Positions 12,418 through 19,489 are shown, numbered from the stretch's first letter. The stretch is 19,489 bases of DNA from JAUVYV01 sp964394625 (GCA_964394625.1 CAYMYK010000032.1:1-19489); one strand, 5' to 3'. Notes: generated from the letters alone by a model not told the origin. Translations and numbers: made by a program.

Positions 12418-13650
12418 ATGGACCGATACTACTATATCGCCTGGCTAATAATCGCTTCGCAGCTCCCGTATCTGGTACTGGCCATACGCAACTATATGTA
12501 CGCCCTGAACAAATACAGAAAAAGGCGGGCGCGCTACAGACCGCGGGTGGCTTTACTGGTACCCTGTAAGAACCTCGACCGGCACTTTGAAGAAAACATT
12601 ACGTCTTTTTTCAATCAGGACTACGAGGGCTATTCACTTTTTTTCATCGTGGAGGATAAAGAAGACCCGGCCTACGAATCGCTCTGCAAATTAAGGGATA
12701 ATAGGCGGCAGCACCCGAAAGCTCCGGTCGTCCGGCTCCTCGTCGCAGGCAGGGCCCGCCTCGGCGGTCAGAAAATCCACAACCTGCTCTACGCATACCA
12801 CAGAATTCCTCAGGACGCCGAAGTCCTCGCTTTTGCTGACTCCGATATATGTGTTCGGCCGAACTGGCTCAAGTACCTCGTCCATCCGCTCAGACACGAC
12901 AAGAACGGGCTTACGAGCGGGTATCGCTGGTTTGTGCCCAGGAGGAACAATCCCGCCTCGGTTGCGCTGTCTGCGATAAACGGCAAGGTGGCTCAACTGC
13001 TCGGGTACACCCGGTATAACCAGGCCTGGGGTGGCTCTATGGCAATCAGGGTTGAGACTTTTCGAGAACTCGGAATCGACAAGATTTGGGCAAAGGCCCT
13101 GAGTGACGATTTGACGTTGAGTCAGGCCGTCAAGAAGGTACACAAAAAGGTTGAGTTCGTCCCAGGCTGTTTAGTGGCCTCATACGAGCAGACGACGTGG
13201 CGCGAATTGTTCGAGTTTGGCCGCAGGCAATTCATCATCACAAAAGTCGCTGCACCCGGGACCTGGTGGTTCGGACTGTTGAGCACGCTCTATTCGCTGT
13301 TCGGCTCCTGGGGTACCGCTGCCTTGGCACTCTGCGCTGCAGTCCTTGGCCGGCAACACCTTGCCCTTTATATTGCCGTGCCGGTTGTCTTTTTTGCCGG
13401 CCAACTGACCCGGGCAATACTCAGACAGGCAATGGTCCGAAAAATCCTGAGAGAAGACTGGCCGAAACTGAAAACGGCTGCCGCCGCCGACATACTGCTG
13501 TTCTGGTTCTGGACGCCGCTGATGTTGATTCTTATCCTCTCATCGGTCTTCGGAAGAACCATTTACTGGCGCGGCATCAAGTATAAACTCATCAGCCCGA
13601 CAGAAACAGAGATTCTCGAACGCTCCGTCAATAACAAAAGCGAACCTTGA
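12418..13650 (+). CDS. Membrane GT2/GT21-like glycosyltransferase (ceramide glucosyltransferase-like)
   Basis: An integral membrane glycosyltransferase of the GT-A fold, 410 residues. One N-terminal helix (YIAWLIIASQLPYLVLAI) is followed by the catalytic domain: VALLVPCKN (44-52), FIVED (76-80), the nucleotide-sugar/metal site FADSDICVRPNW (139-150), GGSMAIR (205-211) and the acceptor-side base ALSDD (227-231). Three or four hydrophobic segments follow between about 284 and 395. The architecture matches the GT21 group (ceramide glucosyltransferase, hopanoid HpnI), but the Q/R-x-x-RW motif of that group appears only as FGRRQF, without Trp. The start is uncertain: ATG 12418 begins right before the first helix; in-frame TTG codons at 12397 and 12373 are alternatives. 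It starts about 46 bases after the phosphoesterase stop. A lipid or glycan acceptor in the membrane is likely; which one is unknown. Confidence 0.88.
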   Translation: MDRYYYIAWLIIASQLPYLVLAIRNYMYALNKYRKRRARYRPRVALLVPCKNLDRHFEENITSFFNQDYEGYSLFFIVEDKEDPAYESLCKLRDNRRQHPKAPVVRLLVAGRARLGGQKIHNLLYAYHRIPQDAEVLAFADSDICVRPNWLKYLVHPLRHDKNGLTSGYRWFVPRRNNPASVALSAINGKVAQLLGYTRYNQAWGGSMAIRVETFRELGIDKIWAKALSDDLTLSQAVKKVHKKVEFVPGCLVASYEQTTWRELFEFGRRQFIITKVAAPGTWWFGLLSTLYSLFGSWGTAALALCAAVLGRQHLALYIAVPVVFFAGQLTRAILRQAMVRKILREDWPKLKTAAAADILLFWFWTPLMLILILSSVFGRTIYWRGIKYKLISPTETEILERSVNNKSEP

Positions 13651-13656
13651 GTGTAA

Positions 13657-13671
13657 AACCAGCCGGTGGTT
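13657..13671. terminator. Small hairpin between convergent genes
   Basis: AACCA (13657-13661), loop GCCGG, TGGTT (13667-13671), in the 20 bases between the convergent glycosyltransferase and epimerase genes. On the minus strand it is followed by TTAC, on the plus strand by no T-run, so it is a weak terminator at best. Confidence 0.25.
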
Positions 13672-14849
13672 CACTTACCTTTGCCGGCCAGCTCCGAGAA
13701 TATCTTCCGGCAGTTATACAGCGCCCGCGGCAGATGGAAACAGCCCTTGAACTTGCCGCCCTTGATTGGGATAAAGACCCTGCCTTGCCGGTCCAGATAG
13801 CCCCACCACTCGCCGAATTCGGGGTCCGGAAAATGCGACCACGTCCAGTCGTGGACCTTCTCGAACCATTCCCAAAGCTCTTTTCGGCCGGTCAGCAGAT
13901 ACCCGAGCGCGAAGGAAACGAGCGTCTCAAGGTGCACCCACCAGAGCTTGCGGTCCCACTCGAGCTGCAGCGGCGGATGTCCCTTTATATCCAGAAAATA
14001 ATATATGCCGCCGAACTCTTTGTCCCAGCCGAACTCGATTTCGCTTAAAATAATATCGGTGCACTTTTCAATCAGCTGCTTATCCCCCCGCCGGCGGGCC
14101 GCCGCCATCACGTACCACATCCCCTCGATACCATGTCCGGGCAGAATCAGCCGTCCGTCAAAGCAGTCGGGACGCTCACCACTTCTCGGCGTCCACTCAT
14201 AAAGCAGATTGCGTTCGGGATTATGAGCTTCGAACACCTCCTTAATACACATATCCAGAACATCGTTCAGCTCCTTCTCGTCCAGCATCCACTCCAAATC
14301 AAGTGTCGTTATTATCAACGTCACCGCTGGCCCTAATTCCCGCAAATCCCTCGTGTCGGCAATACCCTTCGACCATTTGCCCTTGGGGTCGTCCTTGCGA
14401 CGCATTATATTGTGAAAAATCCTCAGTGCGATATCCCTCATCTTTTCGTCGCCGGTCGCCCTGGCGTACTGACTGAACGCGATGCACGCATCACAATCCG
14501 AGTAGATATTGTAAGGTACGATTAGTGGATTGCCGTATCTGTCCAGCGAGAAATACCAGTTGCCGTCCTCGTCCATCCCGTGCTCTGCCAGAAAGTCCGC
14601 TCCGTTTTTGGCGATTTTCAGCCACTGCTCTTTCTTTTCGACCTCGTTGTAGAGCATCGAAAACGTCCAGACCTGCCGGCACTGCATCCACATAAATTTA
14701 TCGGTATCGAAAACGTTACCCTGCCGGTCGAGACAGCTGAAGTAGGCCCCCACTTCCCAGTCCACCGAATGCTTCTCCCAGAACGGTATCACGTCGTCAA
14801 GGAGCGTTTGGCCGTATTGCTCGGCGAGTTTTGCGAAATCAGCTCCCAT
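13671..14849 (-). CDS. N-acylglucosamine/cellobiose 2-epimerase family (AGE) protein
   Basis: An (alpha/alpha)6-barrel sugar epimerase that interconverts C2 epimers at a reducing-end sugar. It has 392 residues, the usual length, and is cytosolic (no signal peptide). Conserved elements: CRQVWTFS (57-64), the catalytic-site histidines H239 in LPGHGIEGMW, H306 in WWVHLETL, and H372 in GCFHLPRAL, with many aromatic residues lining the barrel. The layout fits both N-acetylglucosamine 2-epimerase and cellobiose 2-epimerase; motifs alone do not decide. AAGGAGG sits seven bases before the ATG, the best ribosome site in the window. It is divergent from a cytosolic glycoside hydrolase with a shared promoter region (14880-14922), which favours a role in oligosaccharide breakdown, for example epimerising a disaccharide before or after hydrolysis. 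Confidence 0.9.
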   Translation of the reverse strand: MGADFAKLAEQYGQTLLDDVIPFWEKHSVDWEVGAYFSCLDRQGNVFDTDKFMWMQCRQVWTFSMLYNEVEKKEQWLKIAKNGADFLAEHGMDEDGNWYFSLDRYGNPLIVPYNIYSDCDACIAFSQYARATGDEKMRDIALRIFHNIMRRKDDPKGKWSKGIADTRDLRELGPAVTLIITTLDLEWMLDEKELNDVLDMCIKEVFEAHNPERNLLYEWTPRSGERPDCFDGRLILPGHGIEGMWYVMAAARRRGDKQLIEKCTDIILSEIEFGWDKEFGGIYYFLDIKGHPPLQLEWDRKLWWVHLETLVSFALGYLLTGRKELWEWFEKVHDWTWSHFPDPEFGEWWGYLDRQGRVFIPIKGGKFKGCFHLPRALYNCRKIFSELAGKGK

Positions 14850-14856
14850 TTCGACG

Positions 14857-14863
14857 CCTCCTT
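14857..14863 (-). promoter_or_regulatory. Consensus Shine-Dalgarno of the epimerase gene
   Basis: AAGGAGG on the minus strand, seven bases before ATG 14849. It fixes the start and contrasts with the weak or absent sites of most genes in this window. Confidence 0.6.
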
Positions 14864-14879
14864 AAAAACGTGTCAAATA

Positions 14880-14908
14880 TTGAAACCGGCATCACTATAA
14901 GTTATAAA
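14880..14908 (+). promoter_or_regulatory. Promoter of the glycoside hydrolase gene
   Basis: TTGAAA (14880-14885), 17 bases, TATAAA (14903-14908), about 47 bases of leader to ATG 14962. Its spacer contains the -10 box of the opposing epimerase promoter. Confidence 0.6.
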
Positions 14909-14922
14909 TGGGGACGTCTCAA
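14894..14922 (-). promoter_or_regulatory. Promoter of the epimerase gene, overlapping the divergent one
   Basis: Minus strand TTGAGA (14922-14917), 17 bases, TATAGT (14899-14894). Fifteen of its 29 bases are shared with the opposing promoter at 14880-14908, so two polymerases could hardly bind together. Confidence 0.55.
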
Positions 14923-14961
14923 TAATAATCATAGAACCTCTTTTCAGGAGTTGAACTGAAC

Positions 14962-16914
14962 ATGGCTAAAAGCATCTCCACCCGTAGTGCCGACTTCGTG
15001 TGTACCGATGGCGATTACTTTATGCGCAACGACAAACGCTTTTTCCCCATCGGTATAAACTATCTGCCCAGCTACCTGTGCGGCAACCACTTTGAAGACT
15101 ATCGCACCGAACACATCAATGCAGACCTCGACCACATTGCCCAGCTCGGCCTGAACTGCGTTCGCGTGGCTGTCTTCTGGAAGGGATTCGAACCCAAAGA
15201 GGGACAGTTCAGCAACAATTTCCTTGATGCCTTCAAGACCTTCGTGGCCGAATGCAGAAAACGCAACATCCTCGTCATACCGGTCTTTCTAATCGGCACG
15301 TGGACGGGGATGCACGATGCCCCGTACTGGAAGCCGCCCGGTATGTATCAGGGCGAAATGCTCGAGCTCGAAGCAAAACACGTTGCCGAATTTGCACGCC
15401 GGTTCGCCGACGAGCCGACAATACTCTGCTGGGACCTCAGTGATGAGCCGTGGTACCTCGAGGAGATACCGCCTGCGCCGAAGCGCAGGGCCGACGGCCC
15501 GCCGCCAAACCGCAGGGACATCGCAACCAACTGGATTGCCCGGCTGGCCTCGGCCATCCGCGAGGTTGACGCCAATCACCTTATTACTTTAGGCAGCGAC
15601 CCCGAGCCGGTCAGAAAAGACACCGGCTTTGCCCTCGAGGAAATCGCAGAGCATCTCGACATTATGTCTTACTGCATCTACCCTTTGCCCTCGTATGGAA
15701 TCGAGCTGGACCTCATCGGCTATGGCCCTTTCCAGACACGCTTTTTTGCAGCAGGAAAACCTTCTTTTCTCCACGAAGGCCCCGGCGTCTCCTCCTCTGC
15801 CGCGTCCGAAAAGGTTATAGCGGACCGTTTCCGCATCTGGATGTATTCGTCTCTGGCAAACGGCAGCATCGGCGTGCTGCCCTGGAACTATATCGACTAC
15901 GAAGTGCCGCAGCACTACACCTGGCCGTTAAACGACAAACCCCAGGAGCCCAACTTCGGCATCTGTTTCGCCGACCGCACACTAAAACCGCGAGGCGAAG
16001 AATTTCTCAAATTTGCAGGGGACGTCCGGCGCCTGCCGTTGGACGAGCTGCACCTCGAAAAGCCCGGGGCGGCTTTGGTTTATCCATACGACTATTATGA
16101 ACGGGCTGAGCAATTGCACGACAAGCTCTGGCGGCACTTCACCGTCGCCAAAGGGGCCAACGTAAATATCGACCTTGTTCGCGAAGACCTGCTGGGAGAC
16201 GATATGAAACTGCTCATTGTCCCCGGCTTCAAACTGCGGCTTTCGACCTGGGACAAGCTGCGCAGCTTCGTCAGGGCCGGGGGCCGTCTGCTGATGATTA
16301 TGGATGAGTTCTTCGCGCTGAATCCGATTTTTCCCGAGCTGTTCGGCGTCGCCATCGAGGCCCTGCGGCCCGGGACGATAAACGCCGCCTTCGACCGCCA
16401 ATGGGCCGGCACCTTCCAGGCAGGCACGCTTTCGTTCGCTCACAAATCCGAACGTCTTTGGGTGGCATCCGAAAGAGCCGAGCTCATTGCTTCCTTCGAT
16501 GACGGCTATCCCTTCCTGCTTGTCAACTCTTACGGCAAAGGCAGTGCGTACCTTGCGACATTTCCCTTCCCTCTGCATCTCGACCTCGCCGAGCCGCAGA
16601 ACGAAACCTGTCTTGCCGCCCTCGATATCTTTCGAACCATCCGCGACCACAGCCGCTGCCGGCCCGCAATCGACACAGACCTGCCCTGGGCCGAAACCGC
16701 CATCTTCCGTTCAAATACCAGCGGCGACGACTACGCTTTAATCATAAATTACGACCGCTCCGCCGCCTGCGGCACAGCCGAGATAACCGGCAGCTACTCA
16801 GCCGTGCTCGACTGTGATGACAAGCCACTGGACATCACATCAGGTGAAGGTACAATCAGTGTCCCGCTCGAATTACCCGGCAACGGTGTATTGTTCTGGC
16901 GGCTTCGCAAATGA
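14962..16914 (+). CDS. Cytosolic glycoside hydrolase, GH5-like TIM barrel plus GATase-like domain
   Basis: A 650-residue enzyme without a signal peptide. The N-terminal TIM barrel of clan GH-A type spans roughly residues 18-360: FPIGINYLPS at the start, LGLNCVRVAVFWKGFEP on strand 2, the putative acid/base E162 in CWDLSDEPW, and the putative nucleophile E272 in SFLHEGPG. A second alpha/beta domain follows (about 370-560: LVREDLLGDDMKLLIVPGF, WDKLRSFVRAGGRLLMIMDE, LVNSYGKGSAYLATFPF), resembling the glutamine-amidotransferase-like domain of GH42 beta-galactosidases. A small C-terminal beta domain ends in GVLFWRLRK. GGAG lies 11 bases before the ATG. The pairing with an AGE epimerase suggests action on imported beta-linked disaccharides or short oligosaccharides such as mannobiose, but the exact GH family and substrate are not recognised. 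Confidence 0.85.
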   Translation: MAKSISTRSADFVCTDGDYFMRNDKRFFPIGINYLPSYLCGNHFEDYRTEHINADLDHIAQLGLNCVRVAVFWKGFEPKEGQFSNNFLDAFKTFVAECRKRNILVIPVFLIGTWTGMHDAPYWKPPGMYQGEMLELEAKHVAEFARRFADEPTILCWDLSDEPWYLEEIPPAPKRRADGPPPNRRDIATNWIARLASAIREVDANHLITLGSDPEPVRKDTGFALEEIAEHLDIMSYCIYPLPSYGIELDLIGYGPFQTRFFAAGKPSFLHEGPGVSSSAASEKVIADRFRIWMYSSLANGSIGVLPWNYIDYEVPQHYTWPLNDKPQEPNFGICFADRTLKPRGEEFLKFAGDVRRLPLDELHLEKPGAALVYPYDYYERAEQLHDKLWRHFTVAKGANVNIDLVREDLLGDDMKLLIVPGFKLRLSTWDKLRSFVRAGGRLLMIMDEFFALNPIFPELFGVAIEALRPGTINAAFDRQWAGTFQAGTLSFAHKSERLWVASERAELIASFDDGYPFLLVNSYGKGSAYLATFPFPLHLDLAEPQNETCLAALDIFRTIRDHSRCRPAIDTDLPWAETAIFRSNTSGDDYALIINYDRSAACGTAEITGSYSAVLDCDDKPLDITSGEGTISVPLELPGNGVLFWRLRK

Positions 16915-16927
16915 CACCCGCCGGACA

Positions 16928-17992
16928 TTACTCAATCTTGTCGATATCGTTTTCCGGCCCGCCGACAAGATATATCCTGTTCTTTCCGCTGCGTTTGGCA
17001 TCAAGCAGTGCCGCGTCCGCCTGGGCAAAAAGCTGCTCTATTGTCCGCCCGTCCCTGCCTAAACTCGCCAGACCGCCACTTATTGTCAGCGTCCCCTGCC
17101 CCTCCGGACCGAGCAGGTGAAACTCGGCGTCGAGCAATTCGGCCTTGAAGCGCTTTGCTATGAATATCACCTCCTGAGGATGCTTTGCCGCCGGCGAACG
17201 CCGCTCGCCCTCACCGGCGCTTGCCCGCAGCTTCGGGTCGTCCCAGAAGATAACGGCAAACTCGTCGCCGCCTATTCTGCCCACAACGTCCTGCCTGCGG
17301 CAGCAGCGCCGCATCAACGTCCCCGCCTGCCACAAAAGCTCATCGCCGACGGTGTGACCGTACACATCGTTATAGTGCTTAAAATCGTCGATATCAAAAA
17401 CTAACAGCGTCACTCGACCGTCCTCGCTATCTGAACGCTCGATTATCTGCCTGGCAAACTCCCAGATATAGCGGCGGTTTTTCAAGCCCGTTAAATCATC
17501 CTCTGTCGCTAACTTCTCAAGCCGTCTAATCCTGGCCTGAATCGCCTCATCAACGGCGACATTGTCCGTAAGGACTCCCGGGGAGAGCCGGGTTTCGACC
17601 TTTTGCCTGCCCGGCCCGGGCATAATCGATTTATAGAACTTCTCAGCCGAAAGCGGGTATATGATGTAATCGTCGGCAACGGCCGAGCCGTTATGTCGGC
17701 TCTGCGTTAGCTTAATTGCCTGCGGCTCTTCATACATCCTGGCCAGAAGCAAAATTCTCGCGTCGCTGCCGGTGCGCAGCGCCTTCAGCGCCGAGCTTAA
17801 CCGCCCCGATGCGGCGCTCATCACAACGGCCACGATTGAAAAACCCCCTTGTGCAGCCGCCCTGATTCCATCGAGCACATTCTGCTCGACCCGGCAGGCC
17901 GGTCGGCCTCTAAAATCGGCGCCTGTAAAAACCTCGCCTTGCTCGCCTATCAGCAACACACTAAACAAACCCAAATCACCGCTAAAATCCAT
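16928..17992 (-). CDS. Diguanylate cyclase with degenerate receiver-like N-terminal domain
   Basis: Makes cyclic di-GMP from two GTP. The GGDEF domain (about 155-345 of 354 residues) has the usual start ATEDDLTGLKNRR, the metal aspartate D200 in LVFDIDDFKHYND, the active-site loop RIGGDEF (241-245 for GGDEF), and an inhibitory I-site RRQD (R232-D235) five residues before it, so it should be active and product-inhibited. Residues 8-125 look like a Rossmann/receiver fold (LFSVLLIGEQGE, FSIVAVVMSAA, ARILLLARM, DDYIIYPLSAEKF) but without the expected phospho-acceptor Asp after strand 3. ATG 17992 starts just before this domain; the frame runs 30 codons further, through an inverted repeat, with unrelated residues. 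It lies behind the receiver-like gene at 18101 on the same strand. No transmembrane segment is seen. Confidence 0.9.
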   Translation of the reverse strand: MDFSGDLGLFSVLLIGEQGEVFTGADFRGRPACRVEQNVLDGIRAAAQGGFSIVAVVMSAASGRLSSALKALRTGSDARILLLARMYEEPQAIKLTQSRHNGSAVADDYIIYPLSAEKFYKSIMPGPGRQKVETRLSPGVLTDNVAVDEAIQARIRRLEKLATEDDLTGLKNRRYIWEFARQIIERSDSEDGRVTLLVFDIDDFKHYNDVYGHTVGDELLWQAGTLMRRCCRRQDVVGRIGGDEFAVIFWDDPKLRASAGEGERRSPAAKHPQEVIFIAKRFKAELLDAEFHLLGPEGQGTLTISGGLASLGRDGRTIEQLFAQADAALLDAKRSGKNRIYLVGGPENDIDKIE

Positions 17993-18013
17993 ACTATCCC
18001 ACGCCTTTTTGTC

Positions 18014-18048
18014 ATTCCCGCGAAATTTATCCCCAAGGGAGCGGGAAT
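18014..18048. repeat. Inverted repeat ATTCCCGC/GCGGGAAT
   Basis: ATTCCCGC (18014-18021) and GCGGGAAT (18041-18048) with a 19-base spacer, in the 108-base gap between the receiver-like gene and the cyclase gene. The flanking words (TCATTCCCGCGAAA, GCGGGAATCCAGG) resemble dispersed palindromic elements found in many bacterial genomes. It could also be a hairpin in the intergenic mRNA. Confidence 0.55.
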
Positions 18049-18100
18049 CCAGGTTAATGAGTTTAATTCCGCATCGCAACAAACACCTTGACCCACAAAT

Positions 18101-18502
18101 TCAAATGTTATGATGTACCACACTGCCGGCCAGCATTTTGCTTATCACCTGCTCAATCTGGCTCGACTTCTGCAGCACCAGCGCACCCGCCCGGGCCGCC
18201 TCAAATACACCTTTACGCCTGAATGTTGCCTCAGTATCAACGTAGCAGCAGCAGATGTGTCCCTGCTCGCGTGCCATCTCAAAAAATCGCGGTCCTTCCC
18301 TGTTCAACCGCTCAAAGCGTCCCAGGACAACAACCGCTTCCGGCATTTTTGCAAGCCGCGCCACGGCTGAATAAACATCCTCGCATAAGCTGTATTCAAC
18401 TTCAAAATCATCGAGCACGCCGCCGACATAGCCGACAAAATCGTCGCCTCTGCCGCCGACCACAACAGCCCTCAGCCGAATATTCGATGCCGTTGAACTC
18501 AT
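18101..18502 (-). CDS. Small receiver-like (CheY-fold) protein without phospho-acceptor Asp
   Basis: A 133-residue single-domain protein with the alternating pattern of a response-regulator receiver: NIRLRAVVVGGRGDD (strand 1), FEVEYSLCEDVYSAVARL, PEAVVVLGRFERLN (strand 3), HICCCYVDTE (strand 4), AGALVLQKSS (strand 5), then a final helix. The Asp that should end strand 3 is absent (VVVLGRF), so classical phosphorylation is unlikely. It resembles the N-terminal domain of the cyclase encoded next and may be its partner or a paralogous fragment. The start is set at ATG 18502. The frame continues to ATG 18577, but that codon lies within the -10 box of a strong promoter, and the extra residues form a hydrophobic run unlike a receiver. 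GTG codons near 18517-18520 are also possible. No named family is recognised. Confidence 0.65.
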   Translation of the reverse strand: MSSTASNIRLRAVVVGGRGDDFVGYVGGVLDDFEVEYSLCEDVYSAVARLAKMPEAVVVLGRFERLNREGPRFFEMAREQGHICCCYVDTEATFRRKGVFEAARAGALVLQKSSQIEQVISKMLAGSVVHHNI

Positions 18503-18572
18503 CCCAAAACCGCACACCACGCTAAGTAAAAAAGCCGAAAATAGGTTCAAAGACAAATCCGTACCGCTGCTT

Positions 18573-18600
18573 ATCATAACAAACCCCGCACTTATGTCAA
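18573..18600 (-). promoter_or_regulatory. Promoter of the receiver-like/cyclase gene pair
   Basis: Minus strand TTGACA (18600-18595, perfect), 16 bases, TATGAT (18578-18573). The -10 contains the ATG at 18577-18575, so the message starts near 18566 and translation must begin downstream, which supports ATG 18502. It should drive both the receiver-like gene and the cyclase gene. Confidence 0.6.
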
Positions 18601-18719
18601 ATACGAGAAGCCTTTCTCCGAAGGTCTGAACGTTCCTGAAAATGGAAAACTCCCCTTGCGTTCGTGCACACTATCATACCGGGCGCTCGCAAAACGGCTG
18701 GAGGCACTGCCCTTCGGGG

Positions 18720-19489
18720 CTACTCGACAGTCGGCAGGTCTGCTAAGTTCTTTTTCACCTGCTCGCTGCAGAAGCTGTCGGGGTATAAAGTAAGGAAGCT
18801 CGTCAGCGTTGCCCTTGCGTCGGTAAGCATTTGTTTCTTCTTGTCCGCGTTAGATTCGTCCTGCTGACGCCAGAAATGTATTTTCAACCGCCCCAGCTCA
18901 TACAGTGACTCCATCCCTCCGTCCGTATCCTGGTATTTTTTGTGCAGTTCAGCCAGTTTTTCGGCCCGTAACTGCTCATCGGCGATAAGCTTGGTCTGCG
19001 CCAGAACGACATTGTCTCGCAGGGGGTCGTTGCGTCCCATCTGCTCGAGCAGTTCCGTAAGCTGCCCGGCGTAATCGGGGCTGTGCGGATTGAGCATAAC
19101 GAATCTTGCCAGCCGATGCGCCGATTCGGGCTTGCCCGTTCCATTTTCGACACGTATGAGCGATTGCAACTGGTTTAGCTCTCTCTGAAGTTCGGTGAGC
19201 TTGAAGGTCGTCTCCGCCGTATCTGCCGGCGGTTTGAACGGGCTGAACGGCGCCTCGCTGCGGGTTTGCTTGCCATCGAGCTTCTTAAGCTGCTTTCCAA
19301 GCAGCTCTTGTGCCTCGACAACCAATGCGTTGGCCTGCTCGAACCGGCCCTGCCCTGCCCAGTGCATTGCAATCCGCCACCTCGACTCCAGCGACTCCGC
19401 ACTCTGCCCGAATTCTCTGTAGAGCTGGTACCATATCTTGCGAGAACGCTCGAACGCATAATCGCTGTAAAAGTGAAGAACCTCCTTTT
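18720..19489 (-). CDS. TPR-like helical repeat protein, 5' end outside window
   Basis: The frame is open from the right edge (reading K-E-V-L-H-F-Y-S-D-Y-A at the edge), so at least 256 residues are visible and the start is outside. It consists of helical hairpins of tetratricopeptide type: RWRIAMHWAGQGRFEQANAL, the region AHRLARFVMLNPHSPDYAGQ, KLAELHKKYQDTDGG with LYELGRLKIHFW, and ARATLTSFLTLYPDS with CSEQVKKNLADLP. Between the first and second units is a proline-rich linker and a coiled-coil-like stretch (LTELQRELNQLQSLI). The ending, TLYPDSFCSEQVKKNLADLP, is the usual cadence of outer-membrane-type TPR proteins. Location and partners cannot be judged without the N-terminus. Its TAG stop overlaps a GCCC/GGGC tetraloop hairpin (18709-18720), a weak terminator candidate. 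The next gene downstream has its own promoter. Confidence 0.75.
   Translation of the reverse strand, partial: KEVLHFYSDYAFERSRKIWYQLYREFGQSAESLESRWRIAMHWAGQGRFEQANALVVEAQELLGKQLKKLDGKQTRSEAPFSPFKPPADTAETTFKLTELQRELNQLQSLIRVENGTGKPESAHRLARFVMLNPHSPDYAGQLTELLEQMGRNDPLRDNVVLAQTKLIADEQLRAEKLAELHKKYQDTDGGMESLYELGRLKIHFWRQQDESNADKKKQMLTDARATLTSFLTLYPDSFCSEQVKKNLADLPTVE

Noticed and set aside
15982..16650. 222-codon minus-strand open frame
   Set aside because: Antisense to the second domain of the glycoside hydrolase; composition is typical of a shadow frame.

Overview
The window looks like a chromosomal segment of a planctomycete, most likely a member of the Phycisphaerae. This is inferred from gene content and not from a marker gene. 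The clues are a secreted PQQ-type beta-propeller with the WPCFRGP N-terminus common in that phylum, a DUF1080 lipoprotein, a stand-alone Hanks-type kinase, cytosolic sugar enzymes, and promoters of ordinary sigma70 shape with 17-base spacers. No rRNA, tRNA, CRISPR array or prophage was seen. No gene-free stretch exceeds 300 bases.

Layout. 1-1176 is the 3' part of an unusually compact uvrC. Convergent to it is an orphan HsdR_N-type PD-(D/E)XK nuclease (1231-2064). Next, on the minus strand, come three closely spaced genes read ribD - DUF1080 lipoprotein - cofE (5026 to 2199). They bring a riboflavin/deazaflavin precursor enzyme together with an F420 glutamate ligase. From 5051 to 5700 lies a REP/RAYT locus: a small HUH-type tyrosine transposase gene bracketed by two direct 81-base copies (80/81 identical) of a double-hairpin repeat, plus an extra half unit that abuts the end of ligA. 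ligA (5701-7707) has a promoter so close to its ATG that its mRNA may be almost leaderless.

An exported nitrilase-family hydrolase (minus) and a secreted beta-propeller protein (plus) diverge from about 8.8-9.0 kb. A plus-strand cluster follows: Ser/Thr kinase, metallophosphoesterase and GT2/GT21-like membrane glycosyltransferase (10593-13650). Its 5' leader carries several inverted repeats. An AGE-family sugar epimerase (minus) and a cytosolic two-domain glycoside hydrolase (plus) diverge from almost completely overlapping promoters at 14880-14922, which suggests one sugar-processing module under one switch. The right end is a minus-strand set: a TPR-like protein cut by the window edge, a degenerate stand-alone receiver-like protein, and a diguanylate cyclase whose N-terminal domain appears to be a similar degenerate receiver.

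Best candidates for something new are the REP/RAYT element, the minimal UvrC, the kinase-phosphatase-glycosyltransferase cluster with its leader, and the overlapping divergent promoters of the epimerase/glycosidase pair. All functional assignments come from reading motifs by eye; no database search was run.
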